Assembly (NCBI RefSeq): GCF_016918015.1
Contig: NZ_JAERMK010000016.1
Span: 78,440-142,439, forward strand
Source: Glycomyces sp. YM15
GTDB taxonomy: Bacteria > Actinomycetota > Actinomycetes > Mycobacteriales > Micromonosporaceae
DNA length: 64,000 nt
Direction: 5' to 3'
Part shown: piece after piece, positions 1 through 7,196 of the stretch
Numbering within the stretch: the first letter of the stretch is position 1
Layout: each line of letters begins with the position of its first letter
Position numbers and translations under genes: made by a program
The notes under the pieces: generated by a model
Seen by the model: the letters and a program-made list of their open reading frames with translations, nothing else
Told to the model about the DNA's origin: nothing
Database searches by the model: none

Positions 1-737
1 GCGACCTCTTCGGGTTTCGTGAGCCTCGCCCGCTGCGGCGCGCCGTACACGCCTCGGACGACGGCGCGGATCGTCGCCACCCGGTCCGCTTCAGACGTAG
101 CGGGGTCTGCGTTCGCGGCGGCGGAGCCGTCGTCGACACACACACCTGGTTCTACTTGCTCTGGTTGTAGTTCCCCTAGTTCTACTTCGTCCCCCGTGGA
201 CGGGGGGAGGGCTTCCCCAGCTCGGCGGGGGAGGGGTACCCCCGTGGAGCGGGGGAGGGTCTGTTCTCCTCCCTGTTCGGACCCTTCCCCCGTGGAGAGG
301 GGGAGGGTGCCGGAACCCTGTCGCTTCGCGCGTTGCCGCTGCCGCCGGGCCTCATCCCACTCGCTGATGTACAGGAAGCCTCTGTAGTCGTCAGGGACTG
401 TCGTCTCGATCTCGTACACGTTCGTCAGGTTCGCCCCGTCCGCGCCCCAGCGGCGCTTCGGCTCCGACACTGCGCCCATGGCGATGAGCGCATTCAAGTG
501 CGGGTCGACCGATTCGGGCTTCTTCAAGCCGATGAACTCGGCCATGGCGGCTTTCGACGGCCAGACCGTGTACCGCTGGTTCGCCTCGTCCACGTGCGCA
601 CGCAGGTACAGGTACAACTCGGTCGACTTGGCAGTCTTCAACGGGTGCATGGCAATCCAAGCCATGGTGATGACGAACTGAGGACGGCCGGGTTTGATCC
701 GCCCTCGGTACTCGACCACTGGTGCAAGGTCGGTCAT
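1..737 (-). CDS. Replication-initiator-like helix-turn-helix protein (partial, runs off the left edge)
   Basis: An open frame reads from an ATG at 737 to the window edge without a stop, giving about 245 residues. The first 125 residues look like the winged-helix of actinophage and plasmid replication initiators: a start like 'VVEYRGRIKPGRPQFVITM', then predicted helices with 'LYLYLRAHVDE' and 'WPSKAAMAEFIGLKKPES', then a hydrophobic strand ending 'NVYEIETTVPDDYRGF'. Residues about 140-190 are a low-complexity linker with the unit LPxSTG repeated. The ATG overlaps the stop of the upstream GIY-YIG gene (ATGA), so the two are coupled in one operon. The C-terminus, which might carry a second DNA-binding domain, is outside the window. 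A phage HTH protein with another role is also possible. Confidence 0.7.
   Translation of the reverse strand, partial: MTDLAPVVEYRGRIKPGRPQFVITMAWIAMHPLKTAKSTELYLYLRAHVDEANQRYTVWPSKAAMAEFIGLKKPESVDPHLNALIAMGAVSEPKRRWGADGANLTNVYEIETTVPDDYRGFLYISEWDEARRQRQRAKRQGSGTLPLSTGEGSEQGGEQTLPRSTGVPLPRRAGEALPPSTGDEVELGELQPEQVEPGVCVDDGSAAANADPATSEADRVATIRAVVRGVYGAPQRARLTKPEEV
180..300. repeat. GC-rich palindromic repeats inside the initiator-like gene
   Basis: Within this stretch the motif CCCCGTGGA followed by a G-rich arm recurs at about 190-207, 239-256 and 287-304, with a diverged copy at about 213-235. Each copy can form a short hairpin (CCCC.GTGGA.GGGG type). On the coding strand the copies produce the LPxSTG residue repeats. 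Repeats inside a rep gene can be initiator-binding sites (iterons); whether these are is inference. Confidence 0.5.
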
Positions 738-1399
738 CACCGTGACCCGCCTTCCGAATGGCGACCGAGCATCGGCGCCGACACCTCGTTGTCTTCCCAG
801 ATGCGGGCCTTTCGTGGAGCTGGCTCGACCCGAACGGTGGCCCATTCGGTGATGACCCCCCGCCGGTTGAACTTCGGTGCTTCGTCCCTGATCGCGAGTG
901 CTTCGGCGATTGCGGCCGCTCTACGGCCGATGAACTGCGCTTCAGCACAGTGGTCGAACTCATCCCACCAGCGGCTACGTGCCTGGTGTGCCTTCATCCG
1001 CTGCTGAAGGTCCTTGGTCATGCCGACGTACAGCAGATCTCCTGCGGCATCGAAGCATCGGTAGACGGTGTGCAGTCGGCCTTCCGGTTCCCAGGGGTCG
1101 ATGGGCTCGGGGACGGGTGGTTCACCGTTCGGCGTCAGAATGTACTCGACCTGATGGTTGCCGCCGTTCTCGTCGCTGTACGCAACGCGGAGAAGGAAAC
1201 GGCGCTCTTGAAGCTTCCGGAGAGCCTTGCTCGCGCGAGTTTGTCCCATGTCAGGAATGTGGTTTCGCAGCTCGCTGACGGTGACAGTGCGACCAGCCGC
1301 ATGAGCCTCCATGATTTGCAGTGCCACTGCAATCTCCTCCGCGGTGAGGCGGGCTTGCGTGAACGCTCGCGGCACGTGGATCTCGTTTGACTCGTTCAC
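737..1399 (-). CDS. GIY-YIG nuclease-domain protein with N-terminal winged helix
   Basis: A 220-residue protein. Residues about 20-115 form a winged-helix module ('TVSELRNHIPDMGQTRASKAL' type recognition helix, wing with 'VEYILTPNG'). Residues about 125-205 carry the GIY-YIG core: 'TVYRCFDAAGDLLYVGMT' gives the paired Tyr strands, followed by 'RMKAHQARSRWWDE' and 'EALAIRDEAPKFNRRG', which holds the conserved Glu and Asn. GIY-YIG enzymes cut DNA; fused to a winged helix this could be a site-specific nuclease or a nicking or repair enzyme. It overlaps both neighbours by 4 bases, so translation is coupled within the leftward operon. The specific substrate is unknown. Confidence 0.75.
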   Translation of the reverse strand: MNESNEIHVPRAFTQARLTAEEIAVALQIMEAHAAGRTVTVSELRNHIPDMGQTRASKALRKLQERRFLLRVAYSDENGGNHQVEYILTPNGEPPVPEPIDPWEPEGRLHTVYRCFDAAGDLLYVGMTKDLQQRMKAHQARSRWWDEFDHCAEAQFIGRRAAAIAEALAIRDEAPKFNRRGVITEWATVRVEPAPRKARIWEDNEVSAPMLGRHSEGGSR

Positions 1400-1653
1400 G
1401 ACTGGCCTCCGTTCGCGGCTTCGGTCAGCTCGTCGACCTCGTCAATGAGCGCGGTGACGGCGTACTGGAGGGCGAGCACGCCCGGAAGCGCGGCGAGCGC
1501 ATGATCGGGGCGCTCCGCGAGGTACACGCGGGCTTCTTCGCGCAGGTATGCTCGTTCGTCCTCAAGGTCCATGATCTGGTTGAACAGGCCCTCGGCCCAC
1601 GCTTCGATCGCGCTGGCGTCCAAGGGCGGGGGAGTGGATTCCGTGCCGGTCAC
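1396..1653 (-). CDS. Small acidic helical protein, unknown function
   Basis: An 85-residue acidic protein starting at GTG 1653 with a weak GGTGGG upstream. It is rich in Glu and Ala and probably all-helical ('NQIMDLEDERAYLREEARVY' and 'VTALIDEVDELTEAANGG'), reminiscent of a short coiled coil. Its stop overlaps the start of the GIY-YIG gene by 4 bases. I do not recognise the family. It begins the distal part of the leftward operon, with a possible promoter (GTATACC and AGATATG boxes) at about 1680-1710. Confidence 0.65.
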   Translation of the reverse strand: MTGTESTPPPLDASAIEAWAEGLFNQIMDLEDERAYLREEARVYLAERPDHALAALPGVLALQYAVTALIDEVDELTEAANGGQS

Positions 1654-1757
1654 TGCCCACCGCCAACCGTGAAGTGCAACGACATATCTCTTACGCGAGG
1701 TATACGCTGGCGCGTCGGACGGGTCGCGGCCCGCGCCGCCCGGGGAAGGAGAAAGGA

Positions 1758-1772
1758 GGCCCCTTCGGGGCC
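1758..1772 (-). terminator. Short GC hairpin after the 1802-2137 gene
   Basis: GGCCCC TTC GGGGCC forms a 6-bp GC stem about 30 bases past the stop of the gene at 1802-2137. There is no T-run, which is usual for actinomycetes. It would separate that gene from the small acidic gene, leaving the latter to a downstream promoter. Confidence 0.4.
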
Positions 1773-1801
1773 GCAGCCATGAAAAAGCAGGTCACGGGCC
1801 A

Positions 1802-2137
1802 TCATTGAGGGAACACCGCCTCGTGTCCGTCGACGGACACCCCAGCATCAGCGGCGATGATCGCGGGGATCATCTCGAGGTCGAACAGGAACTGCACCAC
1901 CCGGCGCAGCTGCTCACGACTGCGGCGCGGGACGCGGAGGTCGCGCGCGAGCGCGCCCAACGTGACCGGTTCGCCAGCGCCGACGCGGCGCACGAGGGCC
2001 GCGTACACAACGAGCGCGAACCGGTTCCCGGTGGCCGCCAACGCCATCGTGACGGCACCGGGCACGGCGACGCAGTCGTCGTCAACGACAGCCGACAGGG
2101 CAACCGCTTTGCCCCAAGATTCCAAAAATGTCTGCAT
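1802..2137 (-). CDS. Small helical protein with possible HTH, unknown function
   Basis: A 111-residue protein. The start chosen is the ATG at 2137, 8 bases after TAGGAG; a longer frame exists to 2206 but has no ribosome site. The centre, 'VTLGALARDLRVPRRSREQL', has the spacing of a helix-turn-helix, and the C-terminus is hydrophobic and helical. It sits in the leftward early operon between two hairpins (1758-1772 and 2307-2336), so it may be a separate transcript. Function not recognised; a small regulator is the best guess. Confidence 0.6.
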   Translation of the reverse strand: MQTFLESWGKAVALSAVVDDDCVAVPGAVTMALAATGNRFALVVYAALVRRVGAGEPVTLGALARDLRVPRRSREQLRRVVQFLFDLEMIPAIIAADAGVSVDGHEAVFPQ

Positions 2138-2306
2138 AGGTGGGTCTCCTATTGGGTAGGGGAGACCGGCGACGCGGCCCTTACGGGCTCCATCGACAGC
2201 GCACACACGTACCGGAGTGCGCTATCGTCAGTAGGGCGAACAGGCCGCTCGGTTGGCCTGTCGCCACGTCGCACGGGGAGCTTCCTTAGGCTCTTCTCCG
2301 TGTTCG

Positions 2307-2336
2307 GAAGGTCAAGCGTTGGCGCGCTTGACCTTC
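2307..2336. terminator. Perfect 12-bp inverted repeat
   Basis: GAAGGTCAAGCG at 2307-2318 pairs with CGCTTGACCTTC at 2325-2336 around a 6-base loop (TTGGCG). It lies 115 bases past the stop of the 2452-2892 gene and 170 bases before the next leftward start, in a non-coding stretch (2138-2451) with no other feature I can see. A terminator for the RecT operon or a protein-binding operator are both possible. Confidence 0.5.
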
Positions 2337-2451
2337 GTCATTTTCTCCCCAAAGTCTACAATCGAACGCCGACGCTGATCTCCGCAAAGACCTTGCGCGG
2401 CAACAACAATCAAGCAACACCAGGGCGTGCCGGACACCCCGATGCTCCCGG

Positions 2452-2892
2452 TCAAGGCACCGTGTGCACGCCGCCCGCTTCGAACGTCGCCGGCCAGCCG
2501 TACCGGCACACGTCGCTCACGCTGATCCCGAACCACCGTGCGGTTTCCGCCGCGGTCCAGTCCTCGTCGTACGTCCGCCGGATCAGCACCTCACGCCCGT
2601 GCAGGCGCGCTTTCGCCCACCGGCGACGGTCCGCAGCCCGCTGCATGAGGGCCGTTTCACCAAGGCCTTCCTCATCGCCGGGGACCGGCACGACCAGGGC
2701 CGTAGCGACCGCGAGCCCTTCCCGGGACGACGGCGCTGCAGTGAAATCCCACCGCGGTTCGCACTCGAGCTCGACGCCGTCACCGAGGCACGCGAACGCG
2801 AGCAGGTCACGAGCCCTCGTGGCCGCAAGCGACATCGGCAAGTCCGCGTCAACCGGGAACAGGAACCGGCGCAGCGCCGGCGCGGCCGTCAC
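2452..2892 (-). CDS. HTH-like accessory protein of the recombination operon
   Basis: A 146-residue protein starting at GTG 2892, whose GTGA overlaps the stop of the preceding gene; a longer frame to 3108 only reads antisense-like residues. The C-terminal third contains 'RTYDEDWTAAETARWFGISVSDVCRYG', presented here only as a resolvase- or MerR-like HTH pattern (WTAAETARWFGIS). The N-terminal half has an alternating strand pattern rich in Val and Asp. The role is unknown; position suggests a partner of the exonuclease/annealase pair. Confidence 0.6.
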   Translation of the reverse strand: MTAAPALRRFLFPVDADLPMSLAATRARDLLAFACLGDGVELECEPRWDFTAAPSSREGLAVATALVVPVPGDEEGLGETALMQRAADRRRWAKARLHGREVLIRRTYDEDWTAAETARWFGISVSDVCRYGWPATFEAGGVHTVP

Positions 2893-3161
2893 CGGCCCGC
2901 CCCGGCGGCCACCGGGGCCAAGTCGATCTGCAGGAACAGCGTGCTCGGATCCGCTGGCGTCGCCTCCACCGTGACGTCGACGACGTCGAGCGCGTCGGTG
3001 GGCGCGAGCAGCGGATGAAACGCGGCCCGGTGCTCGTCGCGATGCTCGATCGCCCAGTCGTGCACCGACGACGCGAGTGTCGACTTGCGGTAGGCGTTGC
3101 ACGGGCATTCAGCGATCCACGACCCGCTGGCCTTGTACACCTTGATGTGTTCGGTTGTCAT
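2889..3161 (-). CDS. Small protein, paralogue of the next gene upstream
   Basis: A 90-residue protein with ATG at 3161. Residues 5-45 read 'KVYKASGSWIAECPCNAYRK' then a helix ending 'AIEHRDEHRAA'. The neighbour at 3214-3456 has the same layout (strand, W, C, short loop, T/S-x-A-x-W helix, H), so the two are likely duplicates of one small beta-beta-alpha module. Cys and His could bind zinc but only two Cys are present. Function unknown. Confidence 0.6.
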   Translation of the reverse strand: MTTEHIKVYKASGSWIAECPCNAYRKSTLASSVHDWAIEHRDEHRAAFHPLLAPTDALDVVDVTVEATPADPSTLFLQIDLAPVAAGAGR

Positions 3162-3213
3162 TCGTGCTCCGAAGCGAAAGTTGAGGGAAAGGAGAGGGCG
3201 CCTAGTACGGCGG

Positions 3214-3456
3214 TCACGCGCTCACAGGTAGTGCTGTTGGACCGCCGAGCCGCACGAACGGGCCCGTACCGGTTGGGTTGCTGCTCAGTGGGATGAGCGC
3301 CGGCAGGTAGTGGAAGACGGACCAGTGCCGTGTGGTCCACCCGATCGCTTCAGAGAAGGTGTCTTCGGCATGCAGGTGCTTGTGGACAGCGCAGTGGACG
3401 AACCACCGTCTGTCCCTTTTGCGGATCCGAATTGCAGATGCAGGTTTGTGGGTCAT
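3214..3456 (-). CDS. Small protein, paralogue of 2889-3161
   Basis: An 80-residue protein. The start chosen is ATG 3456, preceded by GGAGCACACCC; the longer frame to 3564 overlaps untranslated leader. It shares the pattern 'RRWFVHCAVHKHLHAEDTF' plus 'AIGWTTRHWSVFHYL' with the neighbouring 90-residue protein. The short spacing (52 bases) between them and shared strand support duplication inside one operon. Function unknown. Confidence 0.6.
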   Translation of the reverse strand: MTHKPASAIRIRKRDRRWFVHCAVHKHLHAEDTFSEAIGWTTRHWSVFHYLPALIPLSSNPTGTGPFVRLGGPTALPVSA

Positions 3457-3584
3457 GGGTGTGCTCCGAAAGGGTTGGGGATGGGAACACCGGTAGGTAG
3501 GTAGGCGGTGCTGGACCGGGAGGATCAGTCCGCTCCGTACAAGGTTGAGCCCCGGGGCGGGCACGCGGCCCGCCCCGGAGTCAG

Positions 3585-4382
3585 TCAGCCGGAACCTTCG
3601 GCAGTGACGGCCTCAGCCTCCACGCTGGGCACGTCCACTGGCGTCAGGGCCGGTTCAGGAACCGCAGCTGGAGCCTTCCGCGACTTGCGCGCCCGCTTCG
3701 GCTGCTCGTCCGGCTCGACGTCAAGCATTTCCTCAGTCGAGTAGTGAATACCGCCGAGCGCGTCCGCAGCCGTCAACCGGCAGCATTCACTCGTCGCACG
3801 CGCCACAAGCATGTTCTGCGGCATGTTCTGCCAGTTCGACTTGCCTGTCAGGCGCAGCTGCGCGGCCCGTTCGAACGTCCACACGGACACTTCGGGGTCC
3901 AGGTCGAACTGGCCCTTCCGCCACCCGTGCACGACCGCGCGTTTCGGCGTTGCCTCCACCAAGTGGATGCGGTGTCCGGCCGCTTGCAGCAACGCGCGCA
4001 TTGACTCGGCTTTGAGCGTCGGCGTTCCCTGGATCGGGACGATCGCCCTGATAGCCGCCATTGGCCGCATGCCCAGTTCAAGGCCCGTCAGGATCGCCGC
4101 CGTTACCTCGTACGGCATCTCCCGATACTGAGCGGGCACGAACGACGTGGCCGCAAGCTTGACCGACATGCGGTAAATCTCGGAGGCGTCCGAGACCCAC
4201 TGCGCCATCGGCGACACTGCGGCAGCAGGGACCGCCGGGTTGGCCAAAGCCGCTGGCCGTTCCAGGACGGCAACCGCGGCCGCGGCGACGTTGGACTCAT
4301 CAGGGTTGGACTCGTCGGTGGGATGCTCCACGGGAACCGGTTCGGGGACCAGCTCGACGGTGGTCGCCAGTTCGTCGCTCAC
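3585..4382 (-). CDS. RecT-family single-strand annealing protein
   Basis: A 265-residue protein starting at GTG 4382 (GTGA overlap with the nuclease stop). After a Pro/Ala-rich N-terminus, the core at about 55-225 contains 'MPYEVTAAILTGLELGMRP', 'AIVPIQGTPTLKAESMRALL' and 'NMLVARATSECCRLTAADAL', the helix-strand order seen in phage recombinases of the RecT/Redβ superfamily. Such proteins anneal complementary strands during phage or plasmid recombination, working with a 5'-3' exonuclease. That partner is encoded immediately upstream. The C-terminal 40 residues are basic then acidic and probably unstructured. I am confident of the superfamily, less of the exact subfamily. Confidence 0.75.
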   Translation of the reverse strand: MSDELATTVELVPEPVPVEHPTDESNPDESNVAAAAVAVLERPAALANPAVPAAAVSPMAQWVSDASEIYRMSVKLAATSFVPAQYREMPYEVTAAILTGLELGMRPMAAIRAIVPIQGTPTLKAESMRALLQAAGHRIHLVEATPKRAVVHGWRKGQFDLDPEVSVWTFERAAQLRLTGKSNWQNMPQNMLVARATSECCRLTAADALGGIHYSTEEMLDVEPDEQPKRARKSRKAPAAVPEPALTPVDVPSVEAEAVTAEGSG

Positions 4383-5179
4383 GCTTCCACCTCCGCAGCG
4401 AAACCGGAGCGGACCGGCGCCCCGATCCAGTCGGCTTTCTGCACGGTCTTCATCTGGTGGTAGAGCCACACGAGGTGCTGCATCACCTGCCACACGATCG
4501 GGCCCGCGTTCAGGTCGTACACGTGCCAGCCGCCGTGGTCCTGCAAGTGAAGGACTTGGACCGCTTCGATGCCGAGGTCGGCAACGGACTGCTCGTCGCC
4601 GGCGGCGTCGACGTAAATCTCCGCGTTGCGGTACGCGTCGAGCTGCAGGGCGACTTCGACGTAGAGCGAACGGCCGGTCTTGAAGTCCAGCAGGGTGCGC
4701 ACGCCGTCAATGTCGGCGATGAGGTCCACCGTTCCTGCGTACCGCCAGGTCCGGTTCGCCACCGACTGTTCGATAAGGACCGGGACGGGCTGGACCTCGC
4801 GGTGCCAGTCCAGGAACGCCCGCATGTATCCGGCGATGTCCGGCGCGGCGATACCGCCGGTGCCGTGGCGGAGGAACTTCTCGGCGGCATGGTGCACGCG
4901 GGTGCCGCGTGCGGCCGCGGCGCGCTTGTACTGCTCGGGAACGGCCGCGAGCTCGTCGGCGGTTGCGAACAGGGACGTGACGTCGCCGGTGTGCTCGTAC
5001 GCTTCCCACGCGTCGAAGGCCGCTTCGGCGACTTTGGCCGCGGCCCAGTCGATCAGGCTCGGTTTGGCGAGTGTCTTGTCGAGGATCGTGGTCACGCCGG
5101 GCACTTGGCGGCCGTCGAGATAGTAGGCGTGCCAAGCCTTTCCAGTGGTGGACGTGTAGTCGTGTCGTTTCAGGCCCAC
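4379..5179 (-). CDS. PD-(D/E)XK exonuclease, RecE/Cas4-like partner of RecT
   Basis: A 266-residue protein starting at GTG 5179 after GGGAGGCCCC. The nuclease core is clear: 'RGTRVHHAAEKFL' (His of motif I), 'YAGTVDLIADIDGV' (Asp), 'TLLDFKTGRSLYVEVALQLDAY' represented by LDFKTG (Asp-x-Lys) and the downstream Q-x3-Y motif. This arrangement is typical of phage-encoded RecB-like exonucleases that generate single strands for RecT. It is the first gene of the leftward operon and overlaps recT by 4 bases. No iron-sulphur cysteine cluster is visible, so it is closer to RecE/YqaJ-like than to classical Cas4. Confidence 0.78.
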   Translation of the reverse strand: MGLKRHDYTSTTGKAWHAYYLDGRQVPGVTTILDKTLAKPSLIDWAAAKVAEAAFDAWEAYEHTGDVTSLFATADELAAVPEQYKRAAAARGTRVHHAAEKFLRHGTGGIAAPDIAGYMRAFLDWHREVQPVPVLIEQSVANRTWRYAGTVDLIADIDGVRTLLDFKTGRSLYVEVALQLDAYRNAEIYVDAAGDEQSVADLGIEAVQVLHLQDHGGWHVYDLNAGPIVWQVMQHLVWLYHQMKTVQKADWIGAPVRSGFAAEVEA

Positions 5180-5303
5180 GCGGGGCCTCCCGGTTGTACT
5201 GGGGGGACACCCTGCTGTCGCGAATGTGACAGCACGGTAACCCGCCGGGTTCGGCTAAGGTAAGGCTTCACGGCATCCTCTCGGTGAAGTCGAGTTGATT
5301 GCC

Positions 5304-5337
5304 GGGCGAGCCGCGGACTGCAATCCGCGGCGCGCCC
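5304..5337. repeat. Stem-loop, 14-position stem with one mismatch
   Basis: GGGCG-A-GCCGCGGA at 5304-5317 pairs with TCCGCGGC-G-CGCCC at 5324-5337 around a 6-base loop. It lies in the divergent control region. No T-run follows on either strand, so it is either a GC-type terminator or a structured leader. Confidence 0.55.
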
Positions 5338-5352
5338 GTACTCAAGGTAGGT

Positions 5353-5402
5353 ATCTCCCTTGTGGTCCGGTCTGACCGGACCTGGTGGGCCACAAGGGAG
5401 AT
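5353..5402. repeat. Nested palindrome (13-bp outer stem, 9-bp inner stem)
   Basis: ATCTCCCTTGTGG at 5353-5365 pairs with CCACAAGGGAGAT at 5390-5402. Inside it GGTCCGGTC (5364-5372) pairs with GACCGGACC (5374-5382) around a single base. The two stems share GG and so compete or stack. Such symmetry could be a bidirectional terminator between divergent units, an operator pair or a recombinase site. Confidence 0.65.
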
Positions 5403-5543
5403 GCGTTCGAGTGATGCAACCGTACCGCTTGTCGGTGGTGCGTGCATGACCCGGAATGTCGTTAAGTATCAACCGAAAGTATGAATCGTTGCACCTCACT
5501 CGGTGTGCGATCGGTTTGAGGGTAGACCTCGGCCATGTAGGGG

Positions 5544-5574
5544 CGTAACGTTTCCTGAATCAGGAAGTGTTACG
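5544..5574. promoter_or_regulatory. 31-bp near-palindromic operator candidate
   Basis: CGTAAC..TTCCTGA-A-TCAGGAA..GTTACG is symmetric about 5559, with perfect outer hexamers and perfect inner 7-mers; only the two bases between arms are unmatched. It sits 22 bases upstream of the regulator start, where an autoregulating dimer would bind. Binding by the adjacent XRE-like protein is inference. Confidence 0.65.
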
Positions 5575-5596
5575 AGGATACAGAGGATACGAGATC

Positions 5597-6043
5597 GTGA
5601 CGGACGGTGCAACCCAGTACGGGCACCAACCCACCGACCCGCGGTTCATCGAAGCATGCCCGACAATCAACAACTGGATCCGTGCCGTCGTCGTTTCTCA
5701 CCGAGACCGGTTCGGACACTCGCTTGAGGATCTGTCGAAGCTGACCGGTGTCCCCCGTCCCATGATCTCCAACTGGCAGCGGACCGGTGGCCACCGGCCA
5801 CGCAGCCAAAACCTCGTCCGGTTCTGCCTTGGGCTCGACCTCGACCCTGACCCCGTGTTGCGCCACTTCGGTTACATCGCCGCTCCCGGGGCGGTTCGCG
5901 CCCGCAAAGTCAAGGCAGCCATAGACGCGATCGAGGAGGTTCTCGCAGATCCGGACCTGCCGGCGGAGGAACGCCGAGAATACGAGCACCAGACACTCCT
6001 GTTGCTAGAGTTGGCTACCGGGATTAAACGAAACTCCCAATGA
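5597..6043 (+). CDS. XRE-like DNA-binding regulator
   Basis: A 148-residue protein. I chose GTG 5597, about 8 bases after GAGGATACG; a longer frame from 5567 would begin inside the palindrome. Residues about 35-75 form a helix-turn-helix ('SLEDLSKLTGVPRPMISNWQR', with SLEDLSKLTGVP and PMISNW as the two helices). The C-terminal half is helical and acidic ('AIDAIEEVLADPDLPAEERR') and could dimerise. It is divergent from the exonuclease/annealase operon and has a 31-bp palindrome just upstream, so it is probably the repressor of this early region. Confidence 0.72.
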   Translation: MTDGATQYGHQPTDPRFIEACPTINNWIRAVVVSHRDRFGHSLEDLSKLTGVPRPMISNWQRTGGHRPRSQNLVRFCLGLDLDPDPVLRHFGYIAAPGAVRARKVKAAIDAIEEVLADPDLPAEERREYEHQTLLLLELATGIKRNSQ

Positions 6044-6090
6044 GACACTGCTCACGGGTGTAACCGTTCCCATGTGCCAAACGTGTCCCT

Positions 6091-6546
6091 ATGGTGACAG
6101 TACATACCCCAAACCCACGTAGACCCTGGCTCATCATGACCATCGCCACCGGCGCGACCGTCATCTTCATCCTCTGCGCACTCCTGGCCCCGATGCAGAA
6201 GTTCGTCGCGATCTGGTGCACGCTTGCCGCCTGCTCCATCGTCACCATCATCTTCATGCTGTGCCTGCAGCTGTTCCTCTCCGAGGCCACCGCGCAAAAC
6301 GCGGCCGTGCACGCCCGGCTCGACGAAGCCGACATGATCCACAGCGCCACGCAGTCACACGTGAACGACATCGGGAACGCGCTCGCGCAAATCCTGACGC
6401 GCCTTCCCGCAGGAACCATCGACGACGAAACGAGACGACGCCTCGACGAACTCGAAGCAGCCCAGTCGAGACTCCGCGGCGTTCTCGCCAAAACCGTCAG
6501 CGACGACCTGGCCCTCACCGCAACTGAGCCCGACGCTCTCACCTGA
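6091..6546 (+). CDS. Small two-helix membrane protein with coiled-coil tail
   Basis: A 151-residue protein. Two hydrophobic segments at about 14-33 ('LIMTIATGATVIFILCALLA') and 38-62 are followed by a polar helical tail with heptad-like Leu/Ile and Glu/Arg ('TRRRLDELEAAQSRLRGVL'). This is the layout of phage or plasmid holin-like or exclusion proteins, but no family is recognisable. The start is uncertain (ATG 6091 or GTG 6094) because no ribosome site is visible. It follows the regulator by 47 bases and may be co-transcribed. Confidence 0.55.
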   Translation: MVTVHTPNPRRPWLIMTIATGATVIFILCALLAPMQKFVAIWCTLAACSIVTIIFMLCLQLFLSEATAQNAAVHARLDEADMIHSATQSHVNDIGNALAQILTRLPAGTIDDETRRRLDELEAAQSRLRGVLAKTVSDDLALTATEPDALT

Positions 6547-6590
6547 AGACGCACCGTCCCGCCGGCACCGGGACCTCGCGCACGCACGGC

Positions 6591-7196
6591 TCAGACTCGC
6601 TCGGGAACCGGTACACGCCGCGCCCACCCGCAATGCCCGCACACCAAAGCCGCCGCCCGGCCCTCCGCCTCCGGGATCAGCGCGATCGCAGGGACCCTCA
6701 CCCGCTGATCCTCAACCCACGCCTCCGTCATCGACGCCTCGCAATGCGGGCACGCCGCACCCCAGATACGCCGCACCGTCTTCGACGGGTTCAGCAACTG
6801 CTCGATCCGGTCCGCCCACGCCCGAACGTCACCGACGAACCGAACAACGTCGTCTTCCCCGCGGCCGCTCACACGCTTCCCTGCCGCCTGCCACAGCGCC
6901 CGCACCTGCGCCACCCGGTCCAGCCCAGCGCACACGGCGCCCGCGTCCACATCGCATGAAGCCGCCCAGTCCCGCGCTGACTCGTCAACGGCCCGCCACA
7001 ACTCGAACGCCCCCAGGTCGATCGGCGGCACCGAATGCGCGAACGACCGCAGCCCGTCCCCCGCCTCACCTGAGTTCGCGAGCGCGTCCGCCAGCTGCTC
7101 CAATTTCGCGGGCACGTGCGCGGCCTGGCCTCCGATCGTGACCGCAGCCGGGTCGCACAACGCCGCGACGGCCTCCGTGACCTCATTCGATCCCAT
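6591..7196 (-). CDS. Phage-type protein with C-terminal zinc ribbon
   Basis: A 201-residue protein. The start is ATG 7196, preceded by a strong AAGGAGGCGTT site; the frame extends upstream to 7292 but without support. The first 130 residues are helical and Trp/Asp-rich. A Cys pair 'ACPHCEASM' near 145 and a second 'LVCGHCGWARRVPVPE' near 185 form a four-Cys zinc ribbon. Similar helical-plus-zinc-ribbon proteins are frequent in actinophage genomes, with unknown role. It converges on the 6091-6546 gene with 44 bases between. Confidence 0.6.
   Translation of the reverse strand: MGSNEVTEAVAALCDPAAVTIGGQAAHVPAKLEQLADALANSGEAGDGLRSFAHSVPPIDLGAFELWRAVDESARDWAASCDVDAGAVCAGLDRVAQVRALWQAAGKRVSGRGEDDVVRFVGDVRAWADRIEQLLNPSKTVRRIWGAACPHCEASMTEAWVEDQRVRVPAIALIPEAEGRAAALVCGHCGWARRVPVPERV

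Larger units (their letters stand above)
5180..5596. promoter_or_regulatory. Divergent control region between the recombination operon and the XRE regulator
   Basis: This 417-base non-coding stretch separates two divergent transcription units. It contains a small inverted repeat at about 5261-5288 (GGCTTCAC and GTGAAGTC), a hairpin at 5304-5337, a nested palindrome at 5353-5402 and a 31-bp palindrome at 5544-5574. A candidate leftward -10 box (TACCTTA on the minus strand) lies at about 5253-5262. The layout resembles the early switch of a temperate phage, with a repressor-like gene reading right and recombination genes reading left. Confidence 0.6.

Noticed and set aside
333..1390. Several plus-strand open frames of 200 or more codons
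   Set aside because: They lie opposite the initiator-like and GIY-YIG genes, lack ribosome sites and have antisense composition.
5304..5350. tRNA-Cys-like loop (ACTGCAAT between CCGCGG arms)
   Set aside because: The anticodon-like loop has the wrong size, and there is no T-arm (GGTTCGA) or matching acceptor stem. It is only a hairpin.
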